A DNA stretch of 10,571 nt. Origin: an uncultured delta proteobacterium (GTDB lineage: Bacteria; RBG-13-61-14; DRUE01). The notes under the pieces were generated by a model that saw only the letters and a program-made list of their open reading frames with translations, made no database searches and was not told where the DNA came from. The translations under genes were made by a program, and so were the position numbers. Positions 1 through 5,582 of this stretch are shown piece by piece. The stretch's first letter is position 1; every line of letters begins with the position of its first letter. Where the stretch lies: assembly GCA_903930515.1 (NCBI GenBank), contig CAIYYW010000040.1, forward strand, positions 1-10,571. The letters are read 5' to 3'.

Positions 1-86
1 CCATTCTTGATAAACAGAACAGTGGGGATGTTACGAATGCCGTATTTAGAAGCAATTTCGGGATTACTATCCACATCCACCTTGCC
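1..86 (-). other. Thioredoxin C-terminal fragment fused in frame to pilQ (probable chimeric join)
   Basis: On the minus strand, positions 86 to 1 read GKVDVD followed by SNPEIASKYGIRNIPTVLF and IKNG. This is the thioredoxin segment that contains the conserved cis-proline (IPT) and the following beta strand; E. coli TrxA has KYGIRGIPTLLLFKNG at the same place. A secretin N domain would be expected to continue after GKVDVD with something like a DxRTNTLIV segment. The CxxC active site would lie upstream in a thioredoxin gene and is absent here. Codon choice also shifts: AGT, GCT, TCT, CGT, ACT and GTT cluster in this short piece, whereas the rest of pilQ favours C/G-ending codons. The two genes could share the bases for GKVDVD (69-86), which would explain the in-frame join. 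An assembly or amplification chimera is the likeliest cause; a natural recombination is possible. Confidence 0.85.
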
Positions 87-1967
87 CCGTTCGGACAAAA
101 CATTCTTCACCTGCGAGGAGAGATCCTGGCCGCGGGCGTAATTGATCGGGATGATCCTGGTTTGCAGGGGCCTGAGTTTTTCGCGGTTCTGGATCGCTTT
201 GACCAGGTCTTCCTGCGATCTCTCGATATCCTTGTTGGGGGCGATCCGGATGACATTTCCGTACTGGACCATCCCCAAGTCTTTGGCTTCCAGGATTAAA
301 TCCAAGGCCTGATCCCAGGGAACATTCTCGAGCTTTAAGGTGATCTTTCCGCCCACATTATCCGCGGTCACGATATTGAGGTCGCTCACCGCGGCAATGG
401 CGCGGAGTGCGTCCAGGATGTCCAGGTTCTTGGCTTCAATCGTGATCGGGGTTCCGGTATAAATCTTGGTCCCGGTCAGGGTTTCCACTTTGACCGTCTG
501 GCTGCCCTTGCTCACGGCCGGGCCCGCCTGTGGAGTCGGCACGGTCTCAGGCGATGGCGCGGAAATTTCTTCCCCGCCGGAGGGGATCGGGCCGATCGCG
601 ACGACTCCGGGGTTGGGGAAGCTGACCGATAATATATTTCCATTCTGCTTGAGCTCGGGCGCCACCCAGGAATTGAGATTGACCACGATATTCACTTCGC
701 TGAGGTTGGCCTGCAGGGAACTCACCCATTTCACCGGGCTCTGAAACTCCCTGGTATCAAGGGAACGCTCCAGTTGGGAAGGAATGGAGGCGTCCTTGAG
801 AATGACGGAGAAAATCAGGTCATTGAGATTCTCGCGTTTTTCGTAGCTCCCCGGCTGGTCGGTTTTGATTTCCACCACCGAGGCGGCCGGAGAATACTTG
901 AAGTCCACGGCCAGCACTTTGATCTTACCGGCGCCCGGAAGCGGGCCTGCGGTTTGCTCGCCCGGGGTGGGAGCCGAGCCTGAAATTTCTTCAGGCGCGG
1001 CCGCAACCGCCGCGGTCGGTTCCGGAACCGACGCGGCCAACGCCGGGGCGTTTGGACCGGAGACATCGGTGGACATACTGACGGTCAGGATCAGCCGCTC
1101 CTCTTCCCGGCTGAGATGATATGAAGGGAATTTGGCCTCGGAAGAGTCAAAAACCAGCCTGAGCTTATCCGGATGCTGTCCGATCCGGACCTGCTTGATG
1201 CCCTGGCTGTTGATGGCCAGTTGTTTTCCCGGGTATAAAGATTTTACCTTCCAGAGATCCACCACCAGCCGGGCGGGATTGTTCATCTGGAACGCGTTAT
1301 AATCAGGAGGATTGCCATCCATCACCAGCATAATTTGGGTCTGATCCGATTCATCGGAAAGGGCGATGTCCAACAATTTGGCCGCGACTTTTCCGGCCGG
1401 GATTTCGGCGATGGTGGATCCGGCTTGGGCCATCGCCGGAGGAGGCTGAACCGCGGGTTCGTCCGAGGCCGGCTCCGCGTTTTTTTCCACAATCACCTTT
1501 CCGCCTTCGCCTCCGTAGAGGTCCTGGTTGGAGGGGGCCGCGGCATCAACCGGCTTAAGGCTGACAAAAAGCTTATTATTTTCCCGGGTGACTTCATAGG
1601 CCATCATCTTGTCCAGGCCGATCTCGACCCGGACAATGGATGCGGCTTTTTCCTCGCTGGCCTTGACCAGGTTGATGACGCCGTTATTGACCGTAACCTT
1701 GGCCGGCACACCCAGCTTAATTTTAAGGTCGGCCAGGTCCACCATAATCCGGATCGGCTCCAAGGGCCGGTAAATACTGTAAGTGGCCGGGTAGGTGGTG
1801 GTGATCACCACTTGCGGCAACTGATTGACCTGGGTGACCTCCACCTTCTCCAACTGGTTGACTTCGGGCTTGCCCTTGGCGCCGATGGCAAAGGCCAACG
1901 CCAGCGCGATCAGAGCTACTCCGATCCTGCTTTGCGCCTTTCCGCTTTCCACTTTAGAACTAGCCAT
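1..1967 (-). CDS. pilQ: Type IV pilus secretin PilQ, N-terminal part, running off the window
   Basis: Outer-membrane secretin that forms the pore through which the type IV pilus passes. The ATG at 1967 follows a strong AAGGAGG 8 bases upstream. The reading frame is open to the window edge (655 codons). Residues 1-30 are a signal peptide with a hydrophobic core (about 15-28). Three AMIN-like beta domains, which bind peptidoglycan in known PilQ proteins, can be read at about 45-135, 195-290 and 346-450, separated by Pro/Ala/Glu-rich linkers. An STN domain follows at about 505-575 (from TPITIEAKNLDILDALRAIA) and a secretin N domain begins near 600. The secretin beta-barrel is not in the window. 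From about residue 634 the sequence no longer resembles PilQ but matches thioredoxin, so the true PilQ sequence probably ends near position 69. It is the last visible gene of the pilMNOPQ cluster, 61 bases after pilP. Identity as PilQ is secure from domain order and neighbours; the last 23 residues should not be trusted. Confidence 0.9.
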   Translation of the reverse strand, partial: MASSKVESGKAQSRIGVALIALALAFAIGAKGKPEVNQLEKVEVTQVNQLPQVVITTTYPATYSIYRPLEPIRIMVDLADLKIKLGVPAKVTVNNGVINLVKASEEKAASIVRVEIGLDKMMAYEVTRENNKLFVSLKPVDAAAPSNQDLYGGEGGKVIVEKNAEPASDEPAVQPPPAMAQAGSTIAEIPAGKVAAKLLDIALSDESDQTQIMLVMDGNPPDYNAFQMNNPARLVVDLWKVKSLYPGKQLAINSQGIKQVRIGQHPDKLRLVFDSSEAKFPSYHLSREEERLILTVSMSTDVSGPNAPALAASVPEPTAAVAAAPEEISGSAPTPGEQTAGPLPGAGKIKVLAVDFKYSPAASVVEIKTDQPGSYEKRENLNDLIFSVILKDASIPSQLERSLDTREFQSPVKWVSSLQANLSEVNIVVNLNSWVAPELKQNGNILSVSFPNPGVVAIGPIPSGGEEISAPSPETVPTPQAGPAVSKGSQTVKVETLTGTKIYTGTPITIEAKNLDILDALRAIAAVSDLNIVTADNVGGKITLKLENVPWDQALDLILEAKDLGMVQYGNVIRIAPNKDIERSQEDLVKAIQNREKLRPLQTRIIPINYARGQDLSSQVKNVLSERGKVDVDSNPEIASKYGIRNIPTVLFIKN

Positions 1968-2028
1968 TTAGCTCCTCCTTAAAATTGTTCTTCCATACCT
2001 TTCCGTTCCCGGTTAATATTTATTTCCC

Positions 2029-2580
2029 CTACTTTTTCTTAATCCCTGATGCCGCGCCTTCCCCCTCCATCTTTAGAAACTTGTCCACGATCCGGATCTT
2101 GCTGGAATCCCTCGGATCCAAAAATTGTTCTTCCACCACGATCCCTCCCGCTTTGATTTCCTTGACAATACCCTTGTTGGCGCCCAGGGTATCTCCAATC
2201 GAGATGAAAAATTCCTGGTTGCCGGGGGTAATGATGTGGGCGATATTCTTCCCGTCCGGCCCGACAATAATCCCGTCAATCCATAACTGTTCCAAATAAT
2301 ACCTGGTCTTGGGATTCGGCGGCTCCATGGGAAGCGGGACCTTGAATGGGTCCTTCTTCCCGGTCGGGTCGTAGCTCCAGGCCAGTTTGGATTCCTTCCC
2401 CTCCAACTCTTCCTCGCTGGGAGGAGGCGCCACCGTTTCCTTCTTCTGGGTGGTGGGCGTGGTGCTGATTTGTCCTCCGCCGCAGGCGGCCAGGAAGAAC
2501 AGGGCCAGGATTAACCCGGCTGCGGAAACCAACCCGGCAATTTTTATTTTCTGAACTCTCATCATAACCTCTCTTTTCAT
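2029..2580 (-). CDS. pilP: Type IV pilus assembly lipoprotein PilP
   Basis: Periplasmic lipoprotein that links the PilN/PilO inner-membrane dimer to the secretin PilQ. The 183-residue reading has a lipoprotein signal peptide ending in the lipobox LAAC, after which Gly-Gly-Gly begins the mature protein. A flexible Thr/Pro/Glu-rich linker (about 40-65) follows. The C-terminal beta domain carries the family pattern: a W/YDPxGKKDPF segment, then IDGIIVGPDGKNIAHIITPG, then a GDTLGANKG segment and a strand VVEEQFL. Length is normal for PilP. The start is ambiguous. The ATG at 2580 has a GGGGGG run upstream, whereas the ATG codons at 2565 and 2562 have GAGAGG 2 to 5 bases ahead; 2562 gives a more typical n-region (MRVQKIK). 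The gene begins 11 bases after the pilO stop, consistent with one operon. Confidence 0.92.
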   Translation of the reverse strand: MKREVMMRVQKIKIAGLVSAAGLILALFFLAACGGGQISTTPTTQKKETVAPPPSEEELEGKESKLAWSYDPTGKKDPFKVPLPMEPPNPKTRYYLEQLWIDGIIVGPDGKNIAHIITPGNQEFFISIGDTLGANKGIVKEIKAGGIVVEEQFLDPRDSSKIRIVDKFLKMEGEGAASGIKKK

Positions 2581-2591
2581 TTGCCCCCCTG

Positions 2592-3227
2592 TTATTTCTC
2601 CTCGGTCGGCAGCTTGACGGCGGGTTTGGCCTTCTTCGTCGTCTCCGGTGCCTCTTCCGCGGGCTCCTTGAACCGGTAAGCATTGAGGGTGAAGCTAATA
2701 TCCAGGTTGCCGAGCTTATCCGCTTTGAGGCCCAGGTTGGTGACATTGACGATCCGCTCCAGGCGGGCCAGCTCGTCGAGGAAAATCATCGACTGGAAAA
2801 AGCCGGCCTTCATCTTGATATCCACCGGCACTTCCACATAGAGAGACTTGGGCGCCTCCGACTTTTTCTCAAAGGTCCGGATGTCAATATTATTGTCTTT
2901 CGCCCGCGCCGTCACTTCCTTGAGCAGGGCGTCCATCTGAGATTTGCCCGGCAGCTTGGTCTTCGCCTTTTCCAACTTCTTATTGAGCAGCGCGTTCTGG
3001 CGCTCAAACTTGGGCAGATCACGCTCCACGGTTTTGAGGTCGGCGGTCTGCTTGTCCAGCTTGGCGATGCTATCCTTAAGCCCGCTGATCTGGTTCTGAT
3101 ATTTCCGGTCCAGGGTGGTGAAATAAAGAATGATTATGATCAAAGCCCCCAGCCCCAGGATCAACGCCTTCTTGAACCAAGGAAGCTTGATCAACCGCTC
3201 TGCTTTCAGATAATCCCCGAGTGCCAT
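2592..3227 (-). CDS. pilO: Type IV pilus inner-membrane protein PilO
   Basis: Bitopic inner-membrane protein that pairs with PilN to form the periplasmic part of the pilus alignment complex. It has 211 residues, normal for PilO. A short cytoplasmic N-terminus is followed by one transmembrane helix (about 21-39, ALILGLGALIIIILYFTTL), a long charged coiled coil (about 41-92), and a ferredoxin-like periplasmic domain (about 95-190). That domain includes the typical YVEVPVDIKMKAGF strand and the following FLDELARLERIVNV helix. The C-terminal 20 residues are a Lys/Glu/Pro-rich tail, probably disordered. The ATG at 3227 has AAGGAGG whose first A's belong to the pilN stop codon (TAA), so translation of pilO is likely coupled to pilN. 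Only 11 bases separate the two genes. Confidence 0.95.
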   Translation of the reverse strand: MALGDYLKAERLIKLPWFKKALILGLGALIIIILYFTTLDRKYQNQISGLKDSIAKLDKQTADLKTVERDLPKFERQNALLNKKLEKAKTKLPGKSQMDALLKEVTARAKDNNIDIRTFEKKSEAPKSLYVEVPVDIKMKAGFFQSMIFLDELARLERIVNVTNLGLKADKLGNLDISFTLNAYRFKEPAEEAPETTKKAKPAVKLPTEEK

Positions 3228-3238
3228 CCTCTCCCTCC

Positions 3239-3841
3239 TTAGCCGGCCTCTGCCGCTGCCGCGGGAGGCTTGTTCACCGTGATACTCATCTCGTAAGAAT
3301 AAAATTCCCCCAGGTCCGCTTTATTCCCCTTGGCGATCTTCTTGAGCGTAACCGACCCGAAATATCCGGTCCGGTTTTCCAGGTTGGAAATCAAATTGCC
3401 GATCTGATCCTTTTCCCACGCCCCCCCCTTGATCTCCCAGGAGCCGCTGTAAATACCGCCTCCGGTCTTGCTCCCTTTCGGCGTATTCAGGGTATCGACC
3501 CAGACCCCTTCCGGGGTTGCATCGCTGATCTGGTCAAGGATCTGCAGATACCAGTCCCGCCCGGTTTCCAGGCTGGTGATCACCGAAATCTGCTGCTGAA
3601 GATTATCGTTGGCCTTCCGGAACTGCTCCACCTTCTTCTTGGTCGCTTCCAGCCGGGCCAGCTCCACGGTCGTCTGCGAGATCTCCCCGTTCAGGCGCGA
3701 AATGGTCCGGGTCCGCAGGATCGCCAGATATCCCACCCCGACAATCACCACCAAAAAGACAATGCCCGCGGCGATTACCTGGTTCTGCGCCGTCGCCCGC
3801 TTTTTGGCTTCTTTGACCGCTAACAGGTTTATCTTGATCAT
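3239..3841 (-). CDS. pilN: Type IV pilus inner-membrane protein PilN
   Basis: Bitopic inner-membrane protein whose cytoplasmic N-terminal tail binds PilM and whose periplasmic domain dimerises with PilO. It has 200 residues. The tail begins MIKINLLAVKE, matching the PilM-binding INLLP motif except that the usual Pro is Ala at residue 8. One transmembrane helix spans about 22-42, then a coiled coil (about 43-92), then the PilN alpha/beta domain with the ISDATPEGVWVDTL segment. The C-terminus is Ala-rich. The ATG overlaps the pilM stop by one base (TGATG), with AGGAGG 11 bases upstream inside the end of pilM, so translation of the two genes is probably coupled. Confidence 0.95.
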   Translation of the reverse strand: MIKINLLAVKEAKKRATAQNQVIAAGIVFLVVIVGVGYLAILRTRTISRLNGEISQTTVELARLEATKKKVEQFRKANDNLQQQISVITSLETGRDWYLQILDQISDATPEGVWVDTLNTPKGSKTGGGIYSGSWEIKGGAWEKDQIGNLISNLENRTGYFGSVTLKKIAKGNKADLGEFYSYEMSITVNKPPAAAAEAG

Positions 3842-4911
3842 CAGTCGCCTGCCCTCCTTAAGGCCAATCCGACGGCAATCGCGGCCTGAGGCCCGATTTC
3901 CTCCAGATAGGCCGGATCAAAATGCTTGGGATTACGTTCCACATTCCGGAACGGGTCCAAAATCTCCACCGGCAGGTTCTGGTTCTTGCCCACGCTCTCG
4001 GCCAGACCCGAAATCCGGCAACTCCCGCCGCAGAGCCAGATCTTATTGATATGGGCGTCCGCAGGAGCCGCCGCAGAATAGAAGTCCAAGCTCCGAGCCA
4101 CTTCACTCGCGATCTGCTCGCTCACCTCCCGGATCACCATATCCACTTCCTTCCGCATCACTTCCTCGGTGTCCTTCTTGCCCGAGCCTCCCTTTTTCAG
4201 CAACTCCGCGTCCTCGTAGCCCACGCTCAATTGCTTCTGGATTTCCTCGGTGAACAGGTTTCCCCCCATCGAGATGTCCCGGCTGAAGGTGTAATTACCC
4301 CCCCGAACCACCACGATGTTGATCAGGCTCGCCCCCACATTGACCAGGGCGATCACCTCGTTCTCCATCACCGGGTAATTGATCTCATACATATTCTGGA
4401 GCGCGAAGGCGTCCACATCCACCACCACCGGGGACAGGCCCGACTCGGTCAGCACCGAACTGTAATCGTTGATGATCTCCTTCTTCGCCGCCACCAGCAG
4501 GACTTCCATATTCCCCTCCGCGTCTCCCGGGTTGAGAATCTGGAAATCCAGGTTCACATCCGTGATCTCGAACGGGATATACTGGGCGGCCTCCCATTGA
4601 ATCTGCTCCTCCAACTGCTCCGCGGTCATCGCCGGCATAGTGATTTTCCTGATCATCACCGACTGTCCGCTCACCGAGGTCACCACTTCCTTGGTCTTGA
4701 TCTTGCGCTCGGCCAGCAGGGTCCGGATGGTATCCACCACCGCGCTGGTGTTCATAATCGCGCCGTCCACGATCACTTCCGGAGCGATGGGCGCGATCCC
4801 GAAACTGGCCAGTTGATAGCCCTTTTTGGTCTCTTTAAGCTCCGCCACCTTGATCGCGCTGGACCCGATATCCAACCCGATCGCCGGTTTTCTCCCACCG
4901 AAAATGCCCAT
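3841..4911 (-). CDS. pilM: Type IV pilus assembly ATPase-like protein PilM (actin/FtsA fold)
   Basis: Cytoplasmic actin-like protein that binds nucleotide and the N-terminal tail of PilN, and connects the pilus motor to the alignment complex. It has 356 residues, normal for PilM. The phosphate-1 motif is IGLDIGSSAIKVAEL (11-25), phosphate-2 is VNVGAS (190-195), and the adenosine motif is LCGGSCRISGL (293-303). The inserted 1C subdomain contains the family signature WEAAQYIPFEI (106-116). The ATG at 4911 has AGGAG about 8 bases upstream. The stop overlaps the pilN start (TGATG). Eighty-six bases separate it from the upstream helix-turn-helix gene. That gap has no clear promoter but contains two short frames that chain into the pilM start. 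Confidence 0.96.
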   Translation of the reverse strand: MGIFGGRKPAIGLDIGSSAIKVAELKETKKGYQLASFGIAPIAPEVIVDGAIMNTSAVVDTIRTLLAERKIKTKEVVTSVSGQSVMIRKITMPAMTAEQLEEQIQWEAAQYIPFEITDVNLDFQILNPGDAEGNMEVLLVAAKKEIINDYSSVLTESGLSPVVVDVDAFALQNMYEINYPVMENEVIALVNVGASLINIVVVRGGNYTFSRDISMGGNLFTEEIQKQLSVGYEDAELLKKGGSGKKDTEEVMRKEVDMVIREVSEQIASEVARSLDFYSAAAPADAHINKIWLCGGSCRISGLAESVGKNQNLPVEILDPFRNVERNPKHFDPAYLEEIGPQAAIAVGLALRRAGD

Positions 4912-4971
4912 CTACGCTTCTCCTTTTCCTGAATCTTGCCCCGGTCTCCCTATTCTTTCTGACGCTCTCAT
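4912..4971 (-). other. Possible 19-codon leader frame abutting pilM
   Basis: A short frame begins with ATG at 4971 (five bases after GGGGG) and reads MRASERIGRPGQDSGKGEA. Its TAG stop immediately precedes the pilM ATG (TAGATG). A shorter frame (4988-4968, MNRGKR) ends in ATGA that overlaps this ATG. Such chaining could carry ribosomes from the regulator gene to pilM. It could equally be chance in a purine-rich gap with few stops; there is no evidence that the peptide is functional. Confidence 0.2.
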
Positions 4972-4997
4972 CGTTTCCCCCGATTCATCTTTTCCCT

Positions 4998-5252
4998 TCA
5001 GGATTCCAGCCGCCGGCGTTTGCCCTTACCCAACTTCCGGAATCCGCCCTCAACATCGTTCCCGAAAACCTTGTCCTTTTCCGTCAGTTTGAAACCGAGC
5101 GCGAGGATGATCTTCCGTTTGGTATCCATCCGGCAATCCATCCCTTTTTCCACCCGGTCTATAGTGAGCGCGCTGATCCCGGCTTTCCGGGCCAACTCCG
5201 CCTTGCTCGTCAGTAAGGATTCCCGAATTGCGCGAACATTATTCTTTGCCAT
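4998..5252 (-). CDS. Small XRE-type helix-turn-helix regulator ahead of the pil operon
   Basis: DNA-binding protein of 84 residues, probably a transcription factor. Residues about 13-37 form a Cro/CI-type helix-turn-helix (SKAELARKAGISALTIDRVE), followed by a helix with RMDTKRKIILALGF, as in XRE-family domains. The C-terminus is basic (GKGKRRR), which may add non-specific DNA contact. No effector domain is present. The ATG at 5252 is preceded by TAGGAACC and a second purine-rich AAGGAG further up. The gene lies directly before pilM on the same strand and directly after a strong predicted promoter, so it probably is the first gene of the pilus transcript and may control it; this is inference. 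The family call is firm, the target is not known. Confidence 0.85.
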   Translation of the reverse strand: MAKNNVRAIRESLLTSKAELARKAGISALTIDRVEKGMDCRMDTKRKIILALGFKLTEKDKVFGNDVEGGFRKLGKGKRRRLES

Positions 5253-5283
5253 TGGTTCCTACCCCGCTCCTTCGTTTTCCAAA

Positions 5284-5321
5284 CCCTTGCTCAAAAAACC
5301 CCTTGCTTAAATTCCCTTGCT
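5284..5321 (-). repeat. Three direct repeats of AGCAAGGG, candidate operator
   Basis: The octamer AGCAAGGG occurs three times in the same orientation on the minus strand at 5321-5314, 5307-5300 and 5291-5284, with start-to-start spacing of 14 and 16 bases. The array lies about 8 to 45 bases after the predicted transcription start and before the regulator start codon. That position suits an operator for repression, perhaps by the adjacent helix-turn-helix protein, or a binding site in the mRNA leader. The repeats are seen directly; the role is inferred. Confidence 0.45.
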
Positions 5322-5335
5322 TCTTTCCCGATTCT

Positions 5336-5363
5336 ATTATGCTATGTTTGCTTCATTTGTCAA
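5336..5363 (-). promoter_or_regulatory. Strong sigma70-type promoter for the regulator-pilMNOPQ transcript
   Basis: On the minus strand TTGACA (5363-5358) is a perfect -35 box, followed after 16 bases by CATAAT (5341-5336), five of six matches to the -10 consensus. Upstream of the -35, positions 5400-5364 are very A/T-rich, with AAATTATA repeated at about 10-base spacing, resembling an UP element. The predicted transcription start is near 5329, giving a leader of roughly 75 bases before the regulator gene. No other good promoter is visible between here and pilM, so this is the best candidate for driving the whole pilus cluster. Confidence 0.7.
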
Positions 5364-5401
5364 GTTATTTCTATAATTTCTTATAATTTTAGTTAATTTT
5401 G

Positions 5402-5429
5402 TTGCGATTGATCATAAAGGTTGTATAAT
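5402..5429 (+). promoter_or_regulatory. Possible plus-strand promoter
   Basis: TTGCGA (5402-5407), 16 bases, then a perfect TATAAT (5424-5429). The -35 matches four of six consensus bases. Transcription would start near 5436 and run rightward into the inverted repeat at 5438-5474 and then antisense to the lipoprotein gene. No plus-strand gene follows, so it would make a non-coding or antisense RNA, or be a chance match in AT-rich DNA. Confidence 0.3.
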
Positions 5430-5437
5430 TGCCCCGA

Positions 5438-5474
5438 CCCGACCACTAAATCTTGGGGTTGGCCCTTGGTCGGG
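5438..5474. repeat. Inverted repeat CCCGACCA ... TGGTCGGG
   Basis: Two 8-base arms (5438-5445 and 5467-5474) are perfect reverse complements separated by 21 bases. The spacer holds a small GGG-TTGG-CCC hairpin, so a branched RNA structure is possible. There is no clean U-tract on either side, so it is not a standard intrinsic terminator in either direction. It begins almost exactly where a transcript from the plus-strand TATAAT would start. Confidence 0.5.
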
Positions 5475-5497
5475 CTGATGGTAAATTTTGGACAAAT

Positions 5498-5513
5498 TGC
5501 GATAATTATCGCA
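5498..5513. promoter_or_regulatory. Perfect 16-bp palindrome, candidate operator
   Basis: TGCGATAATTATCGCA is a perfect palindrome with no spacer. The half-site TTGCGAT recurs at 5402-5408, about 95 bases away, overlapping the possible plus-strand -35 box. Perfect palindromes of this size in a promoter-bearing gap usually bind a dimeric regulator. Which regulator is unknown. Confidence 0.45.
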
Positions 5514-5519
5514 TAGTCT

Positions 5520-5582
5520 TCGATACTAAGGCCTAATACTTAATAAGGGGTGGGGGGTTGCTCCCGGGGTTGGCTGGGGCGG
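5520..5582 (-). terminator. C-rich, G-poor mRNA tail after the lipoprotein gene, possible Rho site
   Basis: The transcript of the lipoprotein gene continues past its TAG into a stretch with C-runs at 5579-5576, 5569-5566, 5557-5552 and 5550-5547, few G's, and then AT-rich sequence. C-rich, G-poor, unstructured RNA is what Rho loads on. No stem followed by a U-tract is visible, so an intrinsic terminator is not supported. The plus strand of the same stretch has five G-runs that could form a quadruplex, although one loop is 8 bases. Confidence 0.3.

Noticed and set aside
1335-1982. Plus-strand frame of 215 codons opposite pilQ
   Set aside because: Composition is that of a shadow frame, and the minus strand encodes a coherent signal peptide and AMIN domains.
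3922-4932. Long open plus-strand frame (336 codons) opposite pilM
   Set aside because: It is the complement of a well-supported PilM with all actin-fold motifs. The translation is His/Arg/Leu-rich with no recognisable domain, as expected of an antisense shadow in GC-rich DNA.
5284-5321. CRISPR-like or replication iteron array
   Set aside because: Only three 8-base repeats with 6- to 8-base spacers, no cas or rep gene, and a position just after a promoter. An operator is a better reading.
5438-5474. Inverted repeat as an intrinsic terminator of the lipoprotein transcript
   Set aside because: The stem is not followed by a U-tract on the minus strand and has a 21-base loop.
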